Below the pieces are notes generated by a model. It was not told the DNA's origin. It made no database searches and worked only from the letters and a program-made list of their open reading frames with translations. Below, in pieces: positions 36,304-47,779 of a stretch of DNA of 64,000 nucleotides. The translations under genes and the position numbers were made by a program. Position 1 is the first letter of the stretch; every line of letters starts with the position of its first letter. Source of the DNA: Trifolium pratense (taxonomy: Eukaryota > Streptophyta > Magnoliopsida > Fabales > Fabaceae); contig NC_060061.1 in the NCBI RefSeq assembly GCF_020283565.1, positions 35,005,362-35,069,361 on the forward strand, in the 5' to 3' direction.

Positions 36304-38883
36304 ATGAAACCTGTGATGATGTGTGATTCAAGCATGCTTTTATATCTACCTGATGATGTGTTTTCTATAGTTTCTAAATCCTTTACACCAAGAGATATAT
36401 GTAATTTGAGTTTATGCTGTAAGAGCTTGAATGTTCTTGTGGCATCAGAGAAAATTTGGTTGACTCAATGTGAAGTTTTGGGTATAGTGCCTCATAAGGA
36501 TCTTGTTGAGTGGAGAAAGGGTGTGTCTTGTTATAAGGCACTTTGTCGTTTTCTGTTGAAAGTTCAACCATTGATTGGAATATGGGTTCATCAGAATCCG
36601 GAGCTCGGGAACGTCGTGTATGTGATGCCTGGTTTTGTTTCTGTTGTTGGTTGTAGGATAATTCCTCAAGAGCTTGGTCCATTAGGTATGGAAGATGGTC
36701 CAATTCTATGGGCATCTGTTTTTGAAGTTGTTGCTGATTTTGATGGTTCGGCTATGTTTTTTCTTCATGGAAGGGAGAAAGGGATTGATTATATTTATCC
36801 CGGTTCAGCTAAGTCTATTGATAAATTTTGCAATATATTGTTGCTTGAGGTTGAACCGGAGCAAAATAAAAATGTTAGTACTTTGTTGCAGAGTAAAAGT
36901 TTTGTGTACCAGTCGGGTTTGGAGTTGTCAAGGAAGGTTGGTAGGTCGAATAGCGATATTTGTAGGTCACAAATTGTGTTGGGAAATAGTGAGGGAAATG
37001 TCACTTTTAGCAAATTGGCTTTTTCCGATAGAAGAAAGTTGCTTGAGGTTACTACTAGTCAAGTTCGACAAAAGGTTCTGGATACGGTGATAGGACCGTT
37101 GTTTCCTAGGTTGAGGGATGATGAGGAAAATTTTCAGAAAGATTTAGTGCTCTTGAGGGAAAGAAGATTACTCCTTAGTCGAATATACAAGCTTGGTAGT
37201 AGTGAGATTGACTATAAGGCGAATTCTCGTGATGTAGTTGGTATAACACAATTAGAATTGGATGACGATCTTTCTAGGGTCGTGCCTGATTCTCTGGCCG
37301 AGGAGGAGGATGGTGACGCACAACACATCAAGAGAAAAGGTATTCGCAGATATTTTTGGAATAGCCTTAAACATATTCTAGGAAGATCGAATTCAATTAA
37401 TGACAGTCATTCAGCTTCAAAGAAGCTTACTACAAGCGGCGAGATTAGGCATGCTCGACTTCAAGAATTTCTTAAACTGGGCAACACAATGAGGCTAACC
37501 TTGAACGCCTCGAACGTGAAACTATCTTCTTATAGAGCATGGCCGAATATGCATGAGAGTAGGTTTGCACTTTACAAGTTGCCTTTGCGAGTTCCCGGTG
37601 CTGACCAAGAATATGCTGGTTTATGGGGAGGGGCATTTGGTTGGCCTCCAGGAAAGCCTTCTGAAGACAAGCCTGGAAAGGCTTTATTCTTTCTTCTCCT
37701 CTCTTATGAGGAGTTTCAAGGAGGACAGAAACTTCTCATCGCAACCAAAATATTGGAAGGCACACACTATGTCTTGCATCCTAACGGTTCAGCAATGTTT
37801 ATAGCATATATTAACGAGCCTTCGTCCGAACCCTTTCCTTGGAACACTGATGCAGACTCGTTGCCGGTGAATATCAAGCACGCTTTCACCGGAGAGGGTA
37901 TTGCAAGTGGTTATGGGTTCAGATACCCTGGATCAAAGCCGGGTTCACTCTTTGTTTTTCAGAATGGTGTAATTGCATTCATATGGAAGGAGTCAGGAGC
38001 TGTTTTGACCTTGCAAAGACTTAACTTGCAAGACCTTTTGAAGAAGGGTGAAAGAATACCTTCTCTGCCTCCCATCGCCAATTTTTCATATCTGACAAAA
38101 TCCTACTCGAATGTGTTTGCTGGCTTTCCTACCTCTTCCAATTCTTTGTCTTCACCAAGGTTTGCCTTAACTCTGACATGTCAGCTTCTTTCACTTTGAA
38201 ATTTCCCCTTAATCTTTGCACATTTTAATGGCTTTATGATTTGCCATAAGCCTATATTACTATTTCATATATGAAGTTAGTTTACGTGTTAAATTGTTTA
38301 TTGATTGATATTTGGGATTTTTCTATCTTGTCTGTAGGATTAATAGGAAATCACCATATTTATAAAAAAAAAAAAAGGAAATCACCATACTTTCCTCTCT
38401 ACTGCTGAGTGTTAGTTTAATAGCGTGATCTTAGGGCTTGCGAGAAAGGTTTATTGGAGTTCCTGGCAAAATATTGAAACGAATCTACTAGAATTCAGAA
38501 ACAAATGATTTAGCGTACACGTAGAACTCTAAACCTTCTTAGGCACCTCGTCTTAGTTCATTATAGGCATATAAATATATCCTGCTTGTTAGAATTAGCG
38601 ACATTTTGACAGCATAATATTGTTGAGGCCTGATGGTTGCAGTTATATTGTCTGGTTCATTAAGTTTGTTGTTGTGTTTTGGGGATGCCGTTACTGATTA
38701 CTGTACTGTAGTTACTGATTTTCTTGCTATCCATCTATATAAGGTAAAAGGGTTTGAGATCTACGCAGTCAAAATCTGTTGAAGACGTGAATCTTAGTTG
38801 ATAGTTAATGTGCATGGTCTTCCCTTTCTAGAGAAAATCTAAGCCAAAGTTGCATGTTTCTTTACAGGAAAGCACGACACTAG
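36304..38883 (+). CDS. F-box protein similar to Arabidopsis At5g39450
   Basis: Exon 1 runs 36304-38159 and a very short exon 2 from 38868 to the TAG at 38881-38883, giving 623 residues; if the last intron is retained the frame ends at 38199 with 631 residues. The N-terminus has an F-box: LLYLPDDVFSIVSKSFTPRD, followed by CNLSLCCKSLNVLVASEKIW (about residues 10-55). The rest is a plant-specific region containing AGLWGGAFGWPPGKPSEDKP and GSGMF-like blocks, typical of the At5g39450 family. F-box proteins recruit substrates to SCF ubiquitin ligases through SKP1; the substrate of this one is unknown to me. The intron is GT-AG with a good TTTCTTTACAG acceptor. A pyrimidine-rich leader precedes the start. 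Confidence 0.88.
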
Positions 38884-39812
38884 TATATCAGTGAGCTTTG
38901 GACTCTGATGGTTTTTCTCCGCTCATGTTTACAATGGTCTGATAAAGAGGCTTTAAGCTTCAAAGGCACACAATTGTTATTGCTGGAGTTGATTCTCTTC
39001 CGGCTGTCCCAGAAAACATTTCCTGCTGCTGTGTTTTCTAGTTGCTGCTTCTTGAGACCAAAGTTAGAGGTTACATCAGTCTTTGTCAAGTAATGTATTA
39101 TTATGAAATAAATTTTGTGATGAAATGTCATATCATACACTTTGTTGTAGTAGTAGTAGTTTTTGTTTGTTTTCACCACCAGTATCCGGCCCACTGGACC
39201 GCTTAATCTGGTTTGGGGGTCAGATACACTTGGTTGTAGTATATATGGGACAAAATATGCAATAAAATCCCAATAAAGTTGTTATCTACATTATGTATAA
39301 ATTGACATGAATGTTGCCATTGTGTGCCAGACAGACAAGGTTACATTACAGTGGAATGTAAACAAAATTGGTTGATCATGTAAACAACTTCACAGTGGAA
39401 GGAAACAATAGAAATGCTCTCTTCACTTGATGTCTATTTTAGGCAATCGGAAATGCATGTTTACCTCTAGTTAGTAGTAGTTATTATAAGCTACTTTTTA
39501 TAGGATTAAGCAGTAACTTTTTAGTTTGGAAGGTCTAGCTCAACGGACAAGGTTGATCTTGTTCACGATATCTCGTAGTTGTTTGTGTGAGTTTCACGGG
39601 TGCTTACTATTTACCATTTTTTTCTAGTACTAATTTATAGAAATAAATTTGTCTAATCAATCACCTTGATACAACTAAAGCCTTATATTATATGCTTTTA
39701 AATTTAGAAAATAATTGTTATTTTAATGACAAATATGTACCAGAAAAGTATTTGACAAAGAAATACTAATAGTTAATTTTTTAGTCTCCTTTAATTGTAG
39801 TGGATATTTATA
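38884..39812. other. F-box gene 3' region and intergenic DNA
   Basis: Probably the 3' UTR of the F-box gene, then non-coding DNA. At about 39525-39600 TCTAGCTCAACGGACAAGG resembles a tRNA-derived A box of another SINE, but the B box is too degraded to annotate. Confidence 0.4.
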
Positions 39813-40009
39813 GGATCATGCTAAACAGTGCACTCGGGACACTAGTTAAGCATACTAAAAAAAGAAAGAAAGAACAAAATTAATGATGAGAGATAATGAC
39901 TTTTTACATCTTTAAGATATTGAACTCACAATTTCCAAGATAAAATTTCTATTTTGATATCTTAACCAGTGCCCCCACCAGTGTCCCGGGGCACTGTTTA
40001 GCATTTTCC
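39813..40009. mobile_element. Mutator-like MITE, copy 2
   Basis: Same family as 32932-33116: ends GGATCATGCTAAACAGTGC and, reversed, GGAAAATGCTAAACAGTGCC. Flanks ATATTTATA and GTATTTATA form a 9-bp duplication with one mismatch. A short internal duplication (ACCAGTGCCCCC-ACCAGTGTCCC) distinguishes it. Confidence 0.75.
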
Positions 40010-40469
40010 GTATTTATATTATAGTTTGAAAGTGAAAAAAATGGGTTGTTGATTGATAGAAAACTAATCTGAAAAGAAAGTCCACCAAATTTAGTAGTTA
40101 ATTTTAGAGTTTTATTTATATGATGATGTTGATATTGATACATTATTATATATTGCCGTTCAAAAAAAACATTATTATATATTAAATTCAGCTATCAAGA
40201 GTCTTTTATGACTGAACTATCAGAGGAGTTGAGTTTTTTTTTTTTTTTTAAGAAAACAAACTTATAGCATTTCATTAATTAGTATGTGTCTAATACAATT
40301 TGGTATATCAACCAATATTTGGGTATTAGCTATATATGTGGCCGCCTTAGATAACATATGAGCAACCTCATTTGCTTGTCGCTTAATGAACTCAACACTG
40401 AAGTTACTGTAAAAAAGAGAGAAAAGTCTTCCGGAGCTGAGACTTGAGATCATTAAAATTAACATTATT

Positions 40470-40757
40470 ATGTTATGGTCCTATATATAAGGAACATTTT
40501 AGAAATTTTTTTGGGTCCTTTTTATAAGAAGCACTCTTTAAATTTATTATTTATTAAATAGATAATCCCTTGTATACCCGTATTAAATTGTATAAAATGC
40601 AACTTATTCCAATGTTATGCATTAATTACATAAACACATTCTCAAGGTTAATTTTGGAATAACACATAACATTTTAGAATTTTTAATAAAAAAAAATAAG
40701 TCTCCTCAGTATGTCTGTTTTTCTCAATGTGTTCCTTATATATAGGACCGGAGGGAG
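40470..40757. mobile_element. Stowaway-like MITE
   Basis: The right end CCTTATATATAGGACCGGAG reads through GGGAG and TA, and the left end has GGTCCTATATATAAGG in mirror orientation with a degenerate outer part. It has TA context, is non-coding and AT-rich. Confidence 0.6.
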
Positions 40758-40778
40758 TAATAATTAGTCTCCTCAATC

Positions 40779-40868
40779 ATGAACTTAACTCAGCTGATAT
40801 GGACATTGCATTATATATAAGGGGTCGAGGTTCGTACCTCGGCCATTTAACTAAAATAAATAAATAGT
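40779..40868 (+). mobile_element. Truncated tRNA-derived SINE
   Basis: CTTAACTCAGCTGATATGGA gives an A-box-like start, with GACATTGCAT shared with the SINE at 25433-25569 and a B box GGTTCGTACCTC. It then runs into A-rich sequence without the rest of the SINE body. It is probably the same family, 3'-truncated and older. Confidence 0.6.
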
Positions 40869-40929
40869 GCCACCGCCAATTGGGGATAGATGAAATCACT
40901 TGATGTCATAATTAATCACAGATTACTAA

Positions 40930-41701
40930 GGCTATGTTTGGATTGATGGAACATAATGGAGCGGAATGGAATGAAACATAATGGAATGGAGCGGAATGGA
41001 ATATAAATTTCATTCCATTGTTTGGGTATTTTATGATGCAACGGAATAACGTTTCCACTCCATTGTTTGGAAATGGACGGGACGGAACAAGTTATAATTT
41101 TTTTATTCCAGTTTTACCCTTAGTTAAAAACTATTATTATATATAAAGCCTCTTAATTTGATTTACGATGGCAATCAATTTTTTACCAAACTGTTATTTC
41201 AAAACTCTATTAAAAAACAGTATATATAGGCCAACCTCTCAGTTTGTTATTATAGCTCAGTTGTATATACATTAGCAAAAATTAAATTGAAGATTATACA
41301 TATATAAACATAAGCAAAAGTTTCACAACATGGAATAAAAATTATTGACGATAGCAAGACTCATGCTGGCAATGAAGAAACGAAAGAGAATTTATTGACC
41401 ATGAGGAAGCAACAAGCAATGAACAATGAACGACGAGCAGAAGAAAAGGTATATAGAAGGAAGAGGTAGCTGGTAAACAGGGATATAAAGGTAAAATTTT
41501 AATTATAAAATTCCATTCCATTGGATACACCCCAAATTGGGAGGAATGGAAAATTGAAAGATTGGATGGTAAGGGATGGAATGTGTTCCATTATGTTCCA
41601 TTCCACTCCATCCATTATTTACACATCCAAACAATGGAACTTAATTACTTACCATTCTATTCCATTCTATTTCATCACATACTACCAATCCAAACAAAGC
41701 C
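40930..41701. mobile_element. PIF/Harbinger (Tourist-like) MITE
   Basis: Terminal repeats GGCTATGTTTGGATTG and, reversed, GGCTTTGTTTGGATTG, flanked by TAA on both sides (40927-40929 and 41702-41704), as in PIF/Harbinger elements. Subterminal repeats of GGAATGGAATG/CATTCCATTCC fill both ends. It is 772 bp with no transposase. Confidence 0.8.
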
Positions 41702-41765
41702 TAATAGTGATAAAAATAATATTGCCCCGGATTACTTTGTTTAGCATTTTCGTTGTATTATAATA

Positions 41766-42021
41766 CCTATGTTCATAATTATAAGACTTTGTTTGACCAC
41801 TACACGTACGCCCAATGTACAATTTTGATCACTAATATATTTAATTATCTATTAGTTAAAATTATAAAATTTAATGTTTTGAAAATACTCATCAAAATAA
41901 ATTGAACAATATCTTATTTGTTAATATTTAGATTTATATATTATTAAAAAAAACACGATTAAAATAAGGTAAATGAATAGTACATTTTCGTCAAACGATG
42001 TCTTGTAATTAGGGACGGAGG
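41766..42021. mobile_element. Stowaway-like MITE, partly decayed
   Basis: The right end reads TGTAATTAGGGACGGAGG before TA; the left end after TA is CCTATGTTCATAATTATAAG, its diverged complement. TTTGACCACTACA and TTTCGTCAAACGA may be further inner pairs. Confidence 0.6.
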
Positions 42022-42600
42022 TAGTATCACAATTATGCTTTTGTATTTTAGTTTTGAGTTGGAATTTAAGTTTTTATTTTTTATTTCTTCACACTAAAGT
42101 GTATGCATATAGTCATAGACTATTTGATTAAATAAAATATATTGATTAAAGAAAGTTGTTTGTATATGGTTTTAATTTGTACGAAATATATAATTTTTTT
42201 TTTCAATTATTGGTTATACGAAAATTGTTGTGTTTATATCCAAGCAAGCTCTACCTAAAAGTTTATAAAATTATTGTTAATAGTTACGACAATTATTAAG
42301 AATACAATTAAATTATATAATTAACAGTTTATAAAATGAAGGGATCAAAATTTAAATTCTGATCATAATATCCGACTTAATAATTTTGACATTTTTACTA
42401 ATTGAACTTAAATTTGTGAACACCCATAAATATGTTCTACTCCTATGAATCAAGAGCTCTACTTGAGTCCAGTTGCAAATCAACTAAGTCAACTGAAAAT
42501 TATGATTAATCAAGTCCAAAGTTCGTAATTAATGAAGTTATTATAGCTTTAAATAGGGATCAATATCCTAAAAATAGATGGCAACATTTGAATAGACGCA

Positions 42601-45600
42601 ATGACCAAAATGCACATGCTACTACTCCCTCTGTTCTTCACCTTCCTTAACCTCTCTCAATCTCAACCACACTCCGATGCACCACCTTCATCCACCGTCT
42701 GCATCATCGGAGCCGGAATCGGCGGCTCATCCGTTGCCCATTTCATCCGCAAATACTCTCCAGACATCACTCCCACCACCAAAATCCAAGTATTCGAGCG
42801 TAACAGCATCGTCGGTGGTCGCATAGCCACCGTTACCATAGCCGGAGAAACATTCGAAGCTGGAGCTTCAATTCTTCATCCGAAGAATCTTCACGCCGTT
42901 ACTTACACAAAGCTTCTCAACCTCAAGGTGAAAGAGCCAGGTTCGGATTCGTTATCGCTTGGAATTTGGGATGGCAATAAATTCGTTTTCAAAACGATTG
43001 AAATTAGTTCCAATATTGCCCTCATCGATAAGCTTCTCAAACTCCCTTTTATTGAGAATCTCGTTTCACTTGTCAATTCGGGACTCATGTTCGTTCGTTA
43101 TGGCTTTTCGCTTTTTAAGATGCAGAACTTTGTGAAGGTACTTGTTTAAGTTGATTATTGTTTAGGTGTTGATTGGATAAGCAACTTAATTAAGCAGTAA
43201 GCACTTATAGCATAAATGCATACTATCCAACTTTGGCTATGTTTAAATAAACAACCTAATTAAGCGCTTATAGCTTAAACACTTTAGTTTGGAATGACTT
43301 AATTTTGAGATTATGGGAAACAACTTATGCAAATAAATAAGCTTTTATGTATTATTATAAGCCTTTGAAGGTAGTTTATGAGAAAACAGCTTATAAAGAT
43401 ACAATTTTTGTCGGTGAAAACTTATGAATTAACACTTATTTGCATAAGCTAAAAAATAAGCTAAATCCAAACGGGCAGTGCTTATATACGATCTATTTCT
43501 ATAACAAAAGATAAAATAAATTCAAACATTTTTTCATATAAGCTATAAATTGTTTCTTTAAGTGCTGGAAATAAGATGAAAACAACTAATGATCATGCCA
43601 TAAGTTGTTTTCATAAGCTCTTCCAAACAATCTCAGAAGTGTTTAAATAAGTTTGTGTGTAAAATAAAATGTGTGTTGTTTTTCTAACGAAGTTGTAATT
43701 TAGGATGCTGTGGATAGGTTCGGAAAATACTACGAGGAAACTAGTTCAAGACCTATTTTTGAGACTGTGGATGAGATGTTGAAATGGTCTGGACTGTTTA
43801 ATCTTACTACCAGGACTTTACAAGATGAGTTGGTTGATGCTGGGTTGTCTCCCTTGTTGATCAATGAACTTGTCACGGTGAGAATTCTTATTATCCTTTA
43901 CAAACGTATAATATAGATCACAAATTCACAATTAGTGTCTGTTTTGAAAACACCAAAATCTAGTGGACTAGATTAGAAGCTACTCATCGGAGCTTCTAAA
44001 AATCACAACTGGAGAACTGTAAACTCATTGTGACCGTTGTTGAGCGCTTAACTAAACACATGCTTAGTCTTTTGGATATTATGTTTGAGTGCATTCATAA
44101 ACTGTGTTGGTTATCGCTACTAGCAGCAATGCTGCTGGATTGTTTTTGTTTCACCTTACAGAACCCCAAGCCTGCTTTATGTTGGTTGTGATGGTGTACA
44201 TTTGTGTCACGATCACAGACTCGGAAAAATGACTCTCTGTGAACTACTATTTGACGGCGAACAGTTTGGGGATCATGAATGACTCTCTGTGAACTTCTAT
44301 TTGACGGTGAACAGTTTGGGGAGCCATGATCAATACTGAAAAAATAGATGCCATCAACTAAGATAGTTAATTATTACTCAGCAATTTTGATTTGTGTGCT
44401 GCCTGGTTTGTTTATTTCAACAAGTTTGTTTGGATAAACTTCTCGTCAAACACTCGTGCAAAAAGAAATATTGAAAAAATCTTGAATAACCATGTACTCC
44501 CTCCGTACCACAATATATGTCGTTTTGACACCTTTACGCATATTAAGAAATGTAATGAATGTTGTATGAAAAAGAGAAATTATGAGTTATTTTACAAATT
44601 TACCCTTAATTAATTGTATGGGAAAGATAAATTGAAGAATTGAAAGAAGAGAGAGAAATAAATAATTAAGGGTGTAATAGGAAAAATAGCATTTAATGCT
44701 TTATTGGGAATGTAAAGCGACATATATTGTGGTACACATTTTTCATCCAAAGTGACATATATTGTGGTACGGAGGGAGTATCTTATATTTGAAATTAACT
44801 TTTGTAGTATCTTATTATTTTAGAAGCTCTCATTATAAGTTTATAAGGACTTTTCCTTGACTGAAGAACCATACACTTATTTTAATTGATATGCTTAGAT
44901 CAATAGGAACTAATCCAAATTGGGTATGGGACTACTTTAGAACAAAACATCTCACACATGTAGAAAAGAGCAACATCTTAGATTTAAAAAAGCTTACTAG
45001 AATATGGAATTTTGTTCTGTTCATTTATGCAGGTCATTACACGTATTAATTATGGCCAGAGTGTCTACATGAGTGGGTTGGGAGGGGCAGTTTCACTGGC
45101 TGGATCTGGTGGAGGATTATGGTCAATTGAGGGAGGCAATTTTCAAATGGCTGCTGGACTGATCAATCGCTCGGAAGTTGCATTACATCTGCAGGAAGAA
45201 ATAAAATCTGTTGCTGACCTTGGAGATTATTATGAACTCAACTCAACAAAAGGAAACAGTTATATCTGTGACGTTGCTGTGGTTGCCACGCCATTGGATG
45301 AGTTAAATATTCAATTTATTCCCCCAATTTCGATTCCCGAGAGAAAATTACAGCACACACATGCAACTTTTGTCAGGGGCCTTCTAAACCCTGTGAGTAT
45401 TGACACCTGATAGTCCTAGCCTACTATTATAGTTGTCAATCTGATATATACATTCATCTTTCATTTTAGTTGGTGCTACTACTAATGGATGCCCTTTGTT
45501 ATGCCCTAGGTATATTTTGGTCTCAAGGCTGCGGCGAAAATTCCTGATCTTGTGGCCACATTAGAGGACCCTAAACTTCCATTTACAAGCATTTCAGTTC

Positions 45601-46273
45601 TCAAGGAGCACAATGAAGAAGAATCCACTTATAAAATATTCTCTCGTCAACCAATGACAGACATATTACTTGATAGCATTTTCAGGTAATAGCATCAGCT
45701 GTTAATTAACTAATTTTTCATGTGCCTTTGAAACTTAAATTATACTGCTGATTTGCGTAACAAAATCTATTTTATAAACCTTCTCACTTCTAGTTAGATA
45801 ATAGGTATAGTTTATAATTTTAGATAGCCATGGGCTCACACATCAAACTTGCCTAATAATTACCTATGGACTCTAGTTAATCATTTTGCGCCGAGGTACA
45901 AATGGGCCTAATGTTGGTATTTACTTGTTTAGCTTTGTATTTTCAGCAAAAAGAAACCTTTAACCAGTTTCTAACTGTAACTTTTGTTGATTGCTCCTCT
46001 GACAGTGTGAGGAAGGAGACAATTCGGATAAACTGGGCTGCCTACCCTCAGTATCACGCCCCAGAAATATTTGCACCATTTATATTGGATGGACGGCAGC
46101 TGTACTATGTTAATGCATTTGAAAATGCGGCTAGCACCATGGAGACAAGTGCTGTGGCAGCTGAGAACATTGCCCGACTTATACTCTCAAGATATTTTGG
46201 CAAAGTAAGTGTGCATTCATCTAATTTGAATTTGAAGGCTAGTTCTCAAGAAGATGCTCATTTAGACTTGTAA
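42601..46273 (+). CDS. FCLY: Farnesylcysteine lyase (504 aa, five exons)
   Basis: Exons 42601-43137, 43704-43877, 45033-45392, 45510-45685 and 46006-46273, all GT-AG; 1515 nt. The FAD-dependent enzyme oxidatively cleaves farnesylcysteine, released from degraded prenylated proteins, to farnesal, cysteine and hydrogen peroxide in the endomembrane/vacuolar system. A signal peptide is visible (MLLLPLFFTFLNLSQSQ), then the dinucleotide-binding CIIGAGIGGSSVAHFIRK (about residues 33-50) and VFERNSIVGGRI. The third exon has SGLGGAVSLAGSGGGLWSIEGGN; the last has the AFENAASTMETSAVAAENIA block of the C-terminal FAD site. Length agrees with the roughly 500 residues I recall for Arabidopsis At5g63910. 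The gene converges on VPS20. Confidence 0.92.
43229..43480. repeat. Tourist-like repeat in FCLY intron 1
   Basis: GGCTATGTTTAAATAAACAA at the left and CTAAATCCAAACGGGC at the right look like diverged ends of a PIF/Tourist MITE, with AGCTTATA/TAAGCTGTT-type inner repeats. Boundaries are approximate. Confidence 0.45.
44497..44778. mobile_element. Stowaway MITE in FCLY intron 2
   Basis: Starts CTCCCTCCGTACCACAATAT and ends with its reverse complement ATATTGTGGTACGGAGGGAG, flanked by TA (44495-44496 and 44779-44780). A second internal copy of CATATATTGTGGTAC near 44700 duplicates the terminus. The long matching ends suggest a comparatively young insertion. Confidence 0.85.
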
Positions 46274-47779
46274 TACAGTGATTGCAAGATTTTGTTTAAT
46301 ATGCATTTGGAAATACGGGAAAGTAAATCAAGCAATTATTGTCAACAGGAAGTTAATCCCTAGCCAACTGGTGGAGATACAACTATATGCAAAACACGGG
46401 ACAATACTGCAAATACGGCACAATAAATAATTTCTCTCCTCAATCCTCCCTTTGTGTTTTATCATGTAATTATGTTCTTAATGGATAGTGTGTCACTGTT
46501 AAGATTAAAACTTCTAGTGGTTGCATTTTCTGATGAGGATTTCGTAGTATTTGTACCACTTCATATCACTGCAATTAACAGGCAGAGGTTAATATGTAAC
46601 ATTTCCACTGGAGCCTTATTTTACTAGACTGTGATAAAGTTATTAGTGGTGCTCAATTTTCTTTCAATTCTTTGAACTTCATGCAAAAAGTCATCTCACC
46701 ACATGTTTGTTTAAGCTCTACGCGACTCAATTGCGCATTCCCAGTAAGTTTTGTGAAAGGAAGATGTTTTTTTCTTCTTAACAAAGACCGTCTAGAGACT
46801 CATGACGTGAATGGCTAAACAAAATACACAGCCAAGATCCTTGACACAACCTCGTGGTTTATGAATGTCAAGACATGCAAGAAAAGGCAAAACCTTATCA
46901 ACCAAGTTGTTCAGGCGAATGCTCGTTGATTTTATAACAATTTACCTACAAGTCCCTGCTTCGTAATAAGAACTGGAAGACGTGACATATTGGTGCTGTT
47001 TTGATCTTGTTTTCATATGTGTATGTTGTAACAGTAGTGTGCCCATGGAACTGGGTGTTTTGTACTGAAAATAGACCACTGATAACATGTAATTCTGATA
47101 CTTGTATATTGGTGAGAAAAAAATTAATAAATGTTGCTGCATTGATATTCTAAAGGGATAAATAATTTGAGGCTTTAAAAATTTGCAAAGAGGGAGTATT
47201 ATTTTTCTATTTGAAAAAACATTAAAATATCTAACAAAGAATGTGAAAGAGTGTGTAAAAACAAAACATAACATAATTTTCTCATTATAGGATTCAACGA
47301 TAAATTTTATGTCCATACTCGGTTCCATATTAAGTGTCACTTTAAAAATGAAAAGAAAAAAATTATTTCATTTTTTTATACAACATTAGCTTTTTTCCTC
47401 TACTTATGTCCTCAAATAATTAGTATGCATCATTCCCATACTCAAGTCATTATACTCATTATACTTCTTTGGTCATTTTTTTTTTTAATTTTTTGTAAAG
47501 AAACCATATCAAATATCAAAGAATATTCAGTAAAACTATTTCACTCCTTTGGTCATTTTTTTTTTGGTGAAGAAACCATATCAAATAGAAATGGCAAGAG
47601 TGTCATATATGCACATCTGTACAAATTAAAAGTCATTGCAAATACTAAAACCAATCAAAACTCCAATAACTACACAAGGCAACATAGTTGATAGTGGTAC
47701 AGGCAGACAAGAAGACAGGATGCTCCACTTTGATTTGCAAAGCCGTTGACGTGTTTCTGTCATGAATTCACAATATTCT
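46274..47779. other. Convergent intergenic region between FCLY and VPS20
   Basis: Contains the two 3' UTRs and AT-rich DNA. GTCATTTTTTTTTT-containing blocks near 47470 and 47550, each followed by AGAAACCATATCAAATA, form a short local duplication. I see no gene. Confidence 0.45.

Noticed and set aside
47330..47600. Stowaway-like half-element with ATTAAGTGTCACTTT
   Set aside because: Only a single diverged terminus is visible, and the nearby GGGAGTA motif at 47192 is not in a convincing inverted arrangement.
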